Of a stretch of DNA of 64,000 nucleotides, positions 9,022-16,189 are shown one piece after another. The DNA comes from Flavobacteriaceae bacterium. Its GTDB lineage: Bacteria > Bacteroidota > Bacteroidia > Flavobacteriales > Flavobacteriaceae. The stretch spans positions 1 to 64,000 of the forward strand of contig JAHEMZ010000001.1 in NCBI GenBank assembly GCA_024643385.1, in the 5' to 3' direction. The notes under the pieces were generated by a model that made no database searches, was not told the origin of the DNA, and worked only from the letters and a program-made list of their open reading frames with translations. Within the stretch, counting starts at the first letter, position 1. Each line of letters opens with the position of its first letter. The translations under genes and the position numbers were made by a program.

Positions 9022-9963
9022 CTACATCAAGAACTTGGAACTGATCGACTTGTTCTCATTCACACGTAGCATCACGTCGGCAAATAGGTTGGCACAGGTA
9101 ATTACATGGATCTTTTTGCTCTCTTGACGTAAAGGGATGGAGTCGGTAACGATCAACTCTTCCAGTTTCGATTTTTCCAATCGTTCATAAGCACTTCCAG
9201 AAAGAATAGGGTGTGTACAAATGGCGCGAACACTTAGTGCCCCTCGTTCCATCATCAAATCGGCTGCCTTGGTCAAGGTGCCTGCGGTATCGACCATATC
9301 GTCTACCAGGACCACATTTTTTCCTTGTACATCACCGATCAGCTCCATATGAGATATCTCATTGGCTTTGGCGCGTTGTTTATAACAAATTACCACATCA
9401 CATTCCAGCGCCTTCGAATAGGCATAAGCCCTTTTCGAACCTCCCATATCCGGGGATGCGATGGTCAAGTTATCCAGGTTTAATTTTTTTAAATAAGGCA
9501 AAAAGACGGTAGAGGCGAAAAGGTGATCCACGGGTTTTTCGAAAAAACCCTGAATTTGATCGGCATGCAGATCCATGGTAATGATTCTCGTTGCTCCTGC
9601 GGTTTCCAACATTTTAGCGACCAACTTAGCCGCGATGGGAACACGTGGCTTGTCTTTTCGATCTTGTCTTGCCCAACCGAAATAGGGCAGCACTGCGGTG
9701 ATATGACGGGCGGAAGCACGCTTGGCGGCATCCAACATCAATAACATTTCCATCAAATGGTCGCTGTTCGGAAAAGTGGAACCTATTATAAACACCCGAC
9801 TCCCACGTACCGATTCTTCAAAAGATGGCTGGAACTCTCCGTCACTATAGGTAGAAGTGATCACGTTCCCCATTTTAATTCCAAAGGCATCAGCGATATC
9901 TTGCGCCAAGGCATGGCTTTGTTTACATGCAAAAATTTTGGGTTCGGGAATGAATGATGACAT
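9022..9963 (-). CDS. prs: Ribose-phosphate pyrophosphokinase (PRPP synthetase)
   Basis: Makes phosphoribosyl pyrophosphate from ribose 5-phosphate and ATP for purine, pyrimidine, NAD, His and Trp synthesis. The protein is 313 residues from the ATG giving MSSFIPEPKIFACKQS; an upstream in-frame ATG lies beyond the promoter and is discarded. Visible features are the ATP/Mg2+ stretch FGWARQDRKDKPR, the DLHADQIQGFF signature and the PRPP-binding loop VVLVDDMVDTAGTLTKAA. The start is set by the TTG-N21-TACTTTTG promoter, whose -33 element coincides with the discarded upstream ATG. Confidence 0.98.
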   Translation of the reverse strand: MSSFIPEPKIFACKQSHALAQDIADAFGIKMGNVITSTYSDGEFQPSFEESVRGSRVFIIGSTFPNSDHLMEMLLMLDAAKRASARHITAVLPYFGWARQDRKDKPRVPIAAKLVAKMLETAGATRIITMDLHADQIQGFFEKPVDHLFASTVFLPYLKKLNLDNLTIASPDMGGSKRAYAYSKALECDVVICYKQRAKANEISHMELIGDVQGKNVVLVDDMVDTAGTLTKAADLMMERGALSVRAICTHPILSGSAYERLEKSKLEELIVTDSIPLRQESKKIHVITCANLFADVMLRVNENKSISSKFLM

Positions 9964-9985
9964 GGTTGTGATGTTTAGTTTGATA

Positions 9986-10017
9986 CAAAAGTAAAGCGAA
10001 GCAATACTTTTTTGCAA
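9986..10017 (-). promoter_or_regulatory. Promoter of prs (TTG - 21 bp - TACTTTTG)
   Basis: On the minus strand a TTG (10015-10017) is followed after 21 bases by TACTTTTG (9986-9993). This fits the Bacteroidota -33/-7 consensus and its usual spacing. The prs ATG lies 22 bases downstream. Confidence 0.65.
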
Positions 10018-10058
10018 AAATGAGGAAAAGAATTACTAACAATTTGTAATAATTTATT

Positions 10059-10066
10059 TATTTTTG
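10059..10066 (+). promoter_or_regulatory. -7 promoter element (TATTTTTG) of tRNA-Leu
   Basis: Exact TANNTTTG match ending 12 bases before the first base of tRNA-Leu, the right distance for transcription starting just ahead of the mature 5' end. Confidence 0.5.
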
Positions 10067-10078
10067 CCATCCGTTTAG

Positions 10079-10158
10079 GCCTTGGTGGCGGAATTGGTAG
10101 ACGCGCACGACTCAAACTCGTGTTCCTAGGAGTGTGGGTTCGATTCCCACCCAAGGTA
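10079..10158 (+). tRNA. tRNA-Leu (anticodon CAA)
   Basis: Cloverleaf read by eye: acceptor strands GCCTTGG (10079-10085) and CCAAGGT (10151-10157) with discriminator A, a D arm, an anticodon stem CACGA/TCGTG with loop CTCAAAC (anticodon CAA, reading UUG), a variable region containing TTCCTAGGAGT, and T arm GTGGG-TTCGATT-CCCAC. The CCA end is not encoded. A short terminator hairpin follows directly. Confidence 0.95.
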
Positions 10159-10186
10159 CAACAAACCACAAAAAATGTGGAATTAC

Positions 10187-10223
10187 AAGCGAGCTTCAAA
10201 AAAAGAAGCTCGCTTATTTTTTT
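10187..10223 (+). terminator. Intrinsic terminator of tRNA-Leu
   Basis: Perfect 11-bp inverted repeat AAGCGAGCTTC / GAAGCTCGCTT around an A7 loop, followed by seven T residues (10217-10223), 28 bases after the tRNA. Its right arm is the beginning of the downstream duplicated repeat. Confidence 0.85.
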
Positions 10224-10364
10224 GGGTGAGCGCAGGAATTATTTTTTGTGGTTTTCAAGCGCAGCTTGAAGGGAACATTTGCCATAGGGCAAATGAATCC
10301 CACCTTGAAGAAGCTCGCTTATTTTTTTGGGTGAGCGCAGGAATTATTTTTTGTGGTTTTCAAG
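10203..10364 (+). repeat. 57-bp direct repeat (two copies, 105-bp offset) enclosing hairpins
   Basis: Copies at 10203-10259 and 10308-10364 are identical over 57 bases. The 48-base spacer carries CATTTGCC-atag-GGCAAATG flanked by GGGA/TCCC and wider AGCTT/AAGCT arms, so it can fold into a long hairpin. The ATTTTTTGTGGTTT at the end of each copy is the reverse complement of AAACCACAAAAAAT at 10163-10176 just after the tRNA, allowing alternative long pairings. The origin is unknown: it could be a duplicated terminator region or a remnant of a small repeat family. Confidence 0.9.
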
Positions 10365-10406
10365 TGATGCTGTGAAGGAAGCTAAAGGATCGATAAGAAG
10401 ATATTT

Positions 10407-10973
10407 CTACCAACCTTCCTCTTTCTCTGCTACGTGTTCTTTTAAAAGGTAAGCTTTTAAGGAGATATTCAGGTCATTGAACAATCCCGCAATATCCCCG
10501 GGAATGGATACACACTCCTTCTTTAATTCCCCGCCTCGGGTGTAATAATGATCAGGAGCTTTATCTAGAGGGGTATCAAACCAATCTTTCAATCCGGTTT
10601 GATTCACCGGTCCGAATTGTTCCAAACGCACTACATCGAACCGGTATTTTTTGTCTTTAAAGGCAAGTTGAACTTCATAGCGCACATTGTTACACGAAGT
10701 CTTTCCCATAACGGTGGTACATACGGCATTTTCCTTTGCCCCTTCAAAATGTAGTTGATCATTGACCACAGTCGACTTTATCGTTCGTTGGGTTGCTTTC
10801 ACCCATTGTACGGCTTTTTTATATAAAGCTTCCTGATCTAAGCTGTCTAATTCAACGACTACATAGTTGGGATGGATACCGTTGATGTCGTAGGAGAATG
10901 ATTCATTCTGACCAAATAAAACGGTGGGAGTAGCAAACAAAAGGAATAGTAATAAATAACTTGATTTCAACAT
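10407..10973 (-). CDS. Exported DUF4468-like protein
   Basis: A 188-residue protein with a clear Sec signal peptide (MLKSSYLLLFLLFATPTVLFGQ). The mature part resembles the DUF4468 family, whose fold is TATA-binding-protein-like: LYKKAVQWVKATQRTIKSTV, then DQLHFEGAKENAVC, then a YEVQLAFKDKKYRFDVV strand pair. Two cysteines (in ENAVCTTVMGKTSCNN) could form a disulfide. The start is the ATG just before the signal peptide; a longer reading adds ten residues with no support. It is a single gene with no obvious partner and of unknown function. Confidence 0.75.
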   Translation of the reverse strand: MLKSSYLLLFLLFATPTVLFGQNESFSYDINGIHPNYVVVELDSLDQEALYKKAVQWVKATQRTIKSTVVNDQLHFEGAKENAVCTTVMGKTSCNNVRYEVQLAFKDKKYRFDVVRLEQFGPVNQTGLKDWFDTPLDKAPDHYYTRGGELKKECVSIPGDIAGLFNDLNISLKAYLLKEHVAEKEEGW

Positions 10974-11078
10974 AGTTTTCAGGGTAACGATTTGAGGATA
11001 CAAGATAAAAATTTAAATCAAATTTTTACTATTAACATTGTCTACCATAAAAGTGATCGATCGGCCTTATTTGTCCTT

Positions 11079-11195
11079 ATGGAATTGGAATCAATTAGTC
11101 GGTATAGGACGGTGATTTTCTTTTTTGTAAGCGCTATCTTTACTTCTATAATAATGGTTATAATGATGTACTTTGGTTTTTTCGGAAACATTTAA
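11079..11195 (+). CDS. Possible 38-residue single-span membrane protein
   Basis: A short open frame starting MELESISRYRT followed by a strongly hydrophobic stretch (VIFFFVSAIFTSIIMVIMMY) and a short tail. The positive residues before the span would place the N terminus inside the cell. It fills the gap before the dCMP deaminase gene on the same strand. A longer in-frame reading from 10992 is less likely. I do not recognise a family, and no ribosome-binding signal or promoter decides the case, so it may be chance. Confidence 0.3.
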   Translation: MELESISRYRTVIFFFVSAIFTSIIMVIMMYFGFFGNI

Positions 11196-11250
11196 CACCC
11201 CATTCTTTTGTGGGAGCGTAACTTCCTTTTAAATTCGCTACCAATACCTT

Positions 11251-11679
11251 ATGAAAAAAGAAAAACAACTACAATACGACAAGGCTTACCTTAAAATGGC
11301 ACTAGAATGGAGTAAACTCTCTTACTGCAAGCGCCGACAAGTAGGGGCATTGATCGTGAAGGATAAAATGATCATCAGTGACGGCTATAACGGCACACCT
11401 ACGGGTTTTGAAAACTTTTGTGAGGATGAGGAAGGCTATACCAAATGGTACGTTTTACATGCGGAAGCCAATGCGATCAGTAAAGTGGCTTCTTCCACAC
11501 AATCCTGTAAAGGGGGCACCTTATACATTACCATGTCTCCCTGTCAGCAGTGTAGCAAATTGATCCATCAAGCAGGGATCTCCCGGTTAGTATATCACGA
11601 ATCCTACAAAGATGATTCGGGTGTAAAATTTTTACAAAAAGCAGGTGTGGAGATCACACACGTCGAAAGTTTAGAATAG
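11251..11679 (+). CDS. Deoxycytidylate (dCMP) deaminase
   Basis: A 142-residue zinc-dependent deaminase of the ComEB/dCMP deaminase type that converts dCMP to dUMP, feeding thymidylate synthesis. The zinc site is visible as H70-A-E72 (catalytic Glu) and P97-C98-x-x-C101. SKLSYCKRRQVGALIVKD and ISDGYNGTPTGFENFCE match the dCMP deaminase subgroup rather than tRNA deaminases (compare tadA in this window). The S41 protease gene begins 3 bases after its stop, so the two form an operon. Confidence 0.93.
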   Translation: MKKEKQLQYDKAYLKMALEWSKLSYCKRRQVGALIVKDKMIISDGYNGTPTGFENFCEDEEGYTKWYVLHAEANAISKVASSTQSCKGGTLYITMSPCQQCSKLIHQAGISRLVYHESYKDDSGVKFLQKAGVEITHVESLE

Positions 11680-11682
11680 AAA

Positions 11683-13278
11683 ATGGGAAATTCAAAAATA
11701 CACTTGCCTTTATGGATAGGAGTAGCGTTGGCCGCAGGTGTTTTTGTGGGATCCAAACTGAATTTTCAGGACACCAATAAAAAGATATTCGCCACCAATT
11801 CCAAAAAGGATAAGCTCAACCGTCTGATCGATTATATCGACTACGAATACGTAGATGAGGTAAATACAGATAGTATCGTTGATGTAACCGTCAATGGCAT
11901 CCTAAAGAACCTCGATCCGCATTCCGTTTATATCCCTGTTTCTGAATATGAGGATAATGCCGATGACATGCGCGGCAACTTTGTGGGCATTGGAGTTAGC
12001 TTTTACGTTTATAAAGATTCTATTGCCGTAATCCGAGCCATCGCCGGCGGCAGTGCCGAAAAAGCCGGTATAAAAGGAGGAGACCGTATTCTATTTGCCG
12101 ATGGAAAAAAACTGTTCGGTGAAAATCTACATAGAGACAGTATCTCTAAATTCTTAAAGGGAGAGATCAATTCAAAAGTGGATTTAAAGATCTACCGAAA
12201 AGTGGAAGGCAAAGAGTTGAATGTGACCATCAAGCGGAAACGAATCCCGATCATTAGTGTGGATGCTTCATACATGATCAAGGATGGATTGGGTTATATA
12301 AAGATCAACCGGTTTTCGGAAAGTACCTACACCGAATTCAAAAGTGCCCTGGATAAATTGATGGACCAAGGTATAAAGAGCTTGGTGCTGGATCTGAGAG
12401 ATAATCCCGGCGGCTATATTTCGACGGCTGAACGCATCGTGGATGAATTTTTAGAAAACGATAAACTGGTATTGATTACCCGTAATAAAGCCGGGGAAGA
12501 AACAAAAAGTTATGCGACTCGTAAGGGCGAATTTGAAGATGGAAAACTCTATGTGTTGATCAATGAGAACTCTGCTTCAGCCAGTGAAATTGTGGCAGGA
12601 GCCCTTCAGGACAATGACAAAGGCACCATTATAGGAAGAAGATCCTTCGGAAAGGGATTGGTGCAACGTGAAATGGCCTTAGGGGATGGGAGTGCCGTAC
12701 GCCTCACTATTGCCAGATATTATACACCAACCGGCAGATCCATACAGCGCCCGTACGGGGATGGAAAAGAAGATTACTACGACGACTATGAGAAACGCTA
12801 TCAGAATGGAGAATTAAAAAGTGCGGATAGTATTAAAGTTGCGGATTCCTTGCGTTATACCACCCCAAAGGGAAAGGTGGTCTACGGAGGAGGAGGGATC
12901 ATCCCGGATGTATTTATTCCGAAGGATACCAGTATAGAAAATGAAACGTTGCGCTATGTGGACCGCAATGGGTTTATGAGTTATTTCATCTTCGAACATC
13001 TGGAAAAAAACAGAGCGCAATTTGACGGAGTAACCTTTGATGATTTTCGAACCGAATATCACGTTTCAGATACTTTAGCCGATGAATTTATCGAGTATTC
13101 CCGATTGCAAGAAGCGCAAATTGATCTAAGCAACTATGAAGCCGAGTTAAAACTTGTCTTAAAAGCGAATATTGCACAACAGTTATTTGGTCCCAATGAA
13201 TACGAATTACTGCTCAATGCGGACGATGCTATGCTGAAAAAAGTGATCGAATTGGAGTCAAAGCAGCCTAATCCTTAA
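11683..13278 (+). CDS. S41 family C-terminal processing peptidase
   Basis: A 531-residue periplasmic serine protease of the CtpA/Prc family. An N-terminal membrane anchor (residues 7-23, LPLWIGVALAAGVFVGS) precedes a helical region, a PDZ domain (about 95-175, SAEKAGIKGGDRILFADG), and the S41 core. The Ser-Lys dyad is S299 in SASASEIVAGA and K324 in RRSFGKGLVQ. The family trims C termini of exported proteins and turns over envelope proteins. It is cotranscribed with the dCMP deaminase gene, probably without a functional link. The 3' end overlaps a convergent small gene by 11 bases. Confidence 0.95.
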   Translation: MGNSKIHLPLWIGVALAAGVFVGSKLNFQDTNKKIFATNSKKDKLNRLIDYIDYEYVDEVNTDSIVDVTVNGILKNLDPHSVYIPVSEYEDNADDMRGNFVGIGVSFYVYKDSIAVIRAIAGGSAEKAGIKGGDRILFADGKKLFGENLHRDSISKFLKGEINSKVDLKIYRKVEGKELNVTIKRKRIPIISVDASYMIKDGLGYIKINRFSESTYTEFKSALDKLMDQGIKSLVLDLRDNPGGYISTAERIVDEFLENDKLVLITRNKAGEETKSYATRKGEFEDGKLYVLINENSASASEIVAGALQDNDKGTIIGRRSFGKGLVQREMALGDGSAVRLTIARYYTPTGRSIQRPYGDGKEDYYDDYEKRYQNGELKSADSIKVADSLRYTTPKGKVVYGGGGIIPDVFIPKDTSIENETLRYVDRNGFMSYFIFEHLEKNRAQFDGVTFDDFRTEYHVSDTLADEFIEYSRLQEAQIDLSNYEAELKLVLKANIAQQLFGPNEYELLLNADDAMLKKVIELESKQPNP

Positions 13279-13474
13279 AATTTTTATGCTTGTTCTTTAC
13301 TTTATGTGAAGCGATCAAGATCAGCATAAGTACAATAGCGCAAGCAGCGGCAGCAATGCCTATTAATGCGACCTGACTTTCTCCCTGAAGAAGGTTGTTA
13401 AAATCCAGTTTCGTAAGGTTGAAAACGATAAGGGCCAATCCAATGGCAATGATGAAGTAGCGAAATAATTTCAT
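13268..13474 (-). CDS. Small two-span membrane protein
   Basis: A 68-residue protein with two hydrophobic stretches (FRYFIIAIGLALIVFNLT and VALIGIAAAACAIVLMLILIA) and a Lys-rich C terminus that should face the cytoplasm. It precedes nothing obvious and follows marC on the same strand with a 12-base gap, so it is probably cotranscribed with marC. No family is recognised. It is convergent with the S41 protease gene and overlaps its last codons. Confidence 0.7.
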   Translation of the reverse strand: MKLFRYFIIAIGLALIVFNLTKLDFNNLLQGESQVALIGIAAAACAIVLMLILIASHKVKNKHKNFKD

Positions 13475-13486
13475 AGTTTCAAATCG

Positions 13487-14068
13487 TTAATTGAATAGTT
13501 CCTGAATATTCGAAGTAAAGAGTTTTACAGCGATCGCTAACAAGATCACTCCAAATACCCTTTGTATAATACCAATCCCGTTCTTCCCCAATATCTGCTG
13601 TATTTTGGCAGAGGATTTTAATACGGCATAAATTACAATTACATTGATGATCACGGCAACAATCACATTTTCCAGGGCGTATTCCGCTCGAAGAGACAAA
13701 AGTGTGGTCAAAGTACCCGGTCCGGCCAACATTGGAAATGCCAGCGGAAAGATCGAAGCCATATCGGGCGTGCCTCCGTCATCTTTGAACAAAGTGATCC
13801 CCAGGATCATTTCCAACGCGATAAAGAATAAGATAAAAGCCCCGGCTACAGCAAATTCATTTACGTTGATACCGATAAGACTAAGAATGCGCTCTCCCAA
13901 AAAGAGGAAAAGGATCATCACCACTGCGGCGATGACAGAAGCTTTCTCGCTATGAATATGTCCGGCGCGTTTGCGAAGGGAAATAATGATCGGTACGTTA
14001 CCGATAATATCGACTACGGCAAAGAGCACCATACTGGCAGTAGCAATTTCTTTAAAACTGAAATCCAT
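13487..14068 (-). CDS. MarC family integral membrane protein
   Basis: A 193-residue, six-span membrane protein of the MarC/UPF0056 family. Family signatures include the opening FKEIATASMVLFAVVDIIGN, the AGAFILFFIALEMILG helix and PLAFPMLAGPGTLTTLL. The family was once linked to multiple antibiotic resistance, but its transport function is not established. I chose the ATG giving MDFSFKEIA; a longer reading would run through the TAATTTTG promoter element. It is divergent from the DUF3109 gene. Confidence 0.9.
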   Translation of the reverse strand: MDFSFKEIATASMVLFAVVDIIGNVPIIISLRKRAGHIHSEKASVIAAVVMILFLFLGERILSLIGINVNEFAVAGAFILFFIALEMILGITLFKDDGGTPDMASIFPLAFPMLAGPGTLTTLLSLRAEYALENVIVAVIINVIVIYAVLKSSAKIQQILGKNGIGIIQRVFGVILLAIAVKLFTSNIQELFN

Positions 14069-14088
14069 GAGGATGTTTTTATCGGGAG

Positions 14089-14096
14089 CAAAATTA
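14089..14096 (-). promoter_or_regulatory. -7 promoter element (TAATTTTG) of marC
   Basis: Exact TANNTTTG match on the minus strand 20 bases before the marC ATG. No -33 TTG is seen at standard spacing. Confidence 0.45.
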
Positions 14097-14142
14097 CACA
14101 AACAATTTAGGACTCCTGTGATTCTTCGAAAGAAATACCCCT

Positions 14143-14150
14143 TATCTTTG
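14143..14150 (+). promoter_or_regulatory. -7 promoter element (TATCTTTG) of the DUF3109 gene
   Basis: Exact TANNTTTG match that ends only five bases before the ATG at 14156. If used, transcription would start at or within a base or two of the start codon, giving a leaderless mRNA. Confidence 0.5.
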
Positions 14151-14155
14151 CCGCT

Positions 14156-14722
14156 ATGTTTCAGCTAGGTAAATCCATTGTTTCCGAAGAACTTTTAGAA
14201 AAGGAGTTTGTGTGCAATTTAAGTGCTTGTAAAGGTGCTTGTTGTGTAGAAGGGGAAGCCGGTGCTCCCGTTTCCGAAGCGGAGGCAGCTATTTTGAAAG
14301 AGATCTATCCAAAAGTAAAAACCTTTTTACGACCCGAAGGCATTGCTGCGATTGAAGCGCAGGGCACTCATATCCTGAGTGACCTGGACGAACTTGAAAC
14401 TCCTTTGGTAGACGGAAAGGAATGTGCGTATGTGACCTTTACCGATAAGGGCATTGCCAGCTGCGGTATTGAAGTGGCTTATAAGGCGGGCGTAATCGAT
14501 TTTAGAAAACCGATCTCTTGTCATTTATATCCGGTTCGCATCCAAGAATACAGTGAGTTCTCTGCTGTAAATTACCACAAATGGCCTATTTGTAATGATG
14601 CTTGCTCCTTGGGTAAAGAACTTAAAGTTCCGGTCTATAAATTCGTGAAGGAGGCTTTGATTCGAAGATTTGGAGAAGCCTGGTACGGAGAATTGGAAAA
14701 AGTTGCATCCGAAATGAAATAA
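14156..14722 (+). CDS. DUF3109 family cysteine-rich protein
   Basis: A 188-residue cytoplasmic protein of the DUF3109 family, common in Bacteroidota. A metal-cluster-like set of cysteines opens the protein (C20, C25, C29, C30 in FVCNLSACKGACC), followed by KECAY, IASCG, ISCHLYPVRI and WPICNDACS. The arrangement resembles the CxxxxCxxxCC of YkgJ-type proteins, which are thought to bind zinc or an iron-sulfur cluster. No reaction is known. It is a single gene, divergent from marC, with a promoter element very close to its start. Confidence 0.88.
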   Translation: MFQLGKSIVSEELLEKEFVCNLSACKGACCVEGEAGAPVSEAEAAILKEIYPKVKTFLRPEGIAAIEAQGTHILSDLDELETPLVDGKECAYVTFTDKGIASCGIEVAYKAGVIDFRKPISCHLYPVRIQEYSEFSAVNYHKWPICNDACSLGKELKVPVYKFVKEALIRRFGEAWYGELEKVASEMK

Positions 14723-15098
14723 TTGAGATTATTTTCACCTATTTCGATTTTTTTTTCAGATTCATTGTTAAAAATGATACCCTCATTTTGTTAAAAAAGT
14801 AGGTTACGAAAACGTTATCAAATTGTTTCTTAGCTATCGTAAAATAAGCTGCCATAGGGGTTTTCAACGGAACATTTTGCATTTGTTCACAACCTTTGTA
14901 ATAAACTTATAAATATCTGTAAATGAGGTATATAAGTTTAATTTTTAACAAAAAGATAATAACAAGCCTCAGAACGCTGTGTTGAAAACTTTGTTAAAAA
15001 CCCAGCATTGATTTTTATCTAAATGGTTCTAAATTTTTTCATATTTGTTAGTCCCTAGTAACCTGTAGAATTCACTAAATTTTAAAAGAAAAGGACAC
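14723..15098. other. AT-rich intergenic region upstream of nrdB
   Basis: A 376-base gap with no credible coding frame. It is very AT-rich, with several GTTA/TAAC words and a near-consensus -7 element CATATTTG at 15040-15047, which would give a leader of about 45 bases for nrdB. I looked for a palindromic NrdR-type box and did not see one. Its length and composition suggest a regulated promoter region. Confidence 0.5.
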
Positions 15099-16076
15099 AT
15101 GAGTGCAGTAGAACCCATTTTAGCAGAAAATAAGAATCGATTTGTAATTTTTCCCATTCAACATCATGATATTTGGGAATGGTACAAAAAAAGTGAAGCC
15201 AGTTTCTGGACCGCTGAAGAAATCGATTTACATCAAGATCTAACCGATTGGACAAGTAAGTTAAGTGACGATGAACGCTATTTCATCAAACATATCCTTG
15301 CTTTTTTTGCTGCTAGTGATGGTATTGTGAACGAAAATTTGGCGGAAAACTTCGTAAATGAAGTGCAGTACAGTGAGGCTAAATTTTTCTATGGTTTCCA
15401 GATCATGATGGAAAATATTCACAGTGAAACCTACTCCTTACTGATTGACACTTATGTAAAGGATGATAAAGAAAAAGATCTGCTCTTTAGCGCGATAGAG
15501 AATTTTCCGGCGATCAAGAAAAAGGCCGACTGGGCGCTAAAGTGGATCGACAGCCCTAGTTTTGCGGAGCGATTGATCGCTTTTGCAGCGGTAGAAGGAA
15601 TTTTCTTTTCCGGGGCTTTCTGCTCCATTTTCTGGTTAAAGAAAAGAGGGCTCATGCCGGGACTTACCTTTTCCAATGAATTGATTTCCAGAGATGAAGG
15701 GGTTCATTGTGATTTTGCCGTTCACCTTCATAATCACCATTTGGTAAATAAAGTACCAAAGGAAAGGATTCGTGCAATTATCGTAGACGCCTTAAACATC
15801 GAAAGGGAGTTTATCACAGAATCCCTACCGGCAAGTCTTATAGGGATGAATGCCAAGCTCATGACCCAATACCTTGAATTCGTTACCGACCGCTTGTTGG
15901 TAGAATTAGGTTGTGAGAAAGAATATAACTCCAGCAATCCATTTGACTTTATGGACATGATCTCGTTGCAAGGAAAAACGAATTTCTTTGAAAAACGGGT
16001 GTCAGAATACCAAAAAGCCGGAGTCACCAACAAAGACAAAGAGTCGAATAAAATTAGTTTCGACGCAGATTTTTAA
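15099..16076 (+). CDS. nrdB: Ribonucleoside-diphosphate reductase small subunit (class Ia, eukaryote-like)
   Basis: The 325-residue R2 subunit that houses the diiron-tyrosyl radical needed for deoxyribonucleotide synthesis. Metal ligands can be read as D74 (SDGIVNENL), E105 and H108 ([10 protein letters not shown]), E166 (VEGIFFSG), E200 and H203 ([10 protein letters not shown]). The radical tyrosine is Y112. The pattern [16 protein letters not shown] and the C-terminal tail ending SFDADF match the eukaryotic R2 group rather than E. coli NrdB. The tail is the part that docks on NrdA. It lies upstream of nrdA with a 113-base gap holding a possible attenuator. Confidence 0.97.
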   Translation: MSAVEPILAENKNRFVIFPIQHHDIWEWYKKSEASFWTAEEIDLHQDLTDWTSKLSDDERYFIKHILAFFAASDGIVNENLAENFVNEVQYSEAKFFYGFQIMMENIHSETYSLLIDTYVKDDKEKDLLFSAIENFPAIKKKADWALKWIDSPSFAERLIAFAAVEGIFFSGAFCSIFWLKKRGLMPGLTFSNELISRDEGVHCDFAVHLHNHHLVNKVPKERIRAIIVDALNIEREFITESLPASLIGMNAKLMTQYLEFVTDRLLVELGCEKEYNSSNPFDFMDMISLQGKTNFFEKRVSEYQKAGVTNKDKESNKISFDADF

Positions 16077-16082
16077 AATACT

Positions 16083-16113
16083 TCCGCTTGCTCCCCAAAG
16101 GGCGGATTTTTTT
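16083..16113 (+). terminator. Weak terminator/attenuator between nrdB and nrdA
   Basis: TCCGC (16083-16087) and GCGGA (16102-16106) can pair around a 14-base loop that contains a further CCC-AAA-GGG option, followed by seven T residues. The stem is short, so partial termination that lowers nrdA relative to nrdB is more likely than full termination. Confidence 0.4.
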
Positions 16114-16189
16114 AAAGCAGTATAAAATGTGCGACCTAAAGTCGTCACAGATGAATTTTTTACAAAAAAACTAAACAACTTCTAGCATT

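Noticed and set aside
9975-10199. 74-residue minus-strand frame over tRNA-Leu
   Set aside because: It is antisense to the tRNA and contains the GGNRTHTPRN-type stretch that any tRNA-Leu gives on its opposite strand; non-coding.
10175-10375. 66-residue plus-strand frame containing EARLFFWVSAGIIFCGFQ twice
   Set aside because: The repetition comes from the 57-bp direct repeat (105 is a multiple of three, so the frame is kept). It starts inside the tRNA terminator and has no family resemblance; read as repeat DNA, not as a protein.
14723-15098. NrdR box or riboswitch ahead of nrdB
   Set aside because: No palindromic NrdR-type pair or conserved cobalamin-type core was seen; only AT-rich sequence and a near-consensus -7 element.
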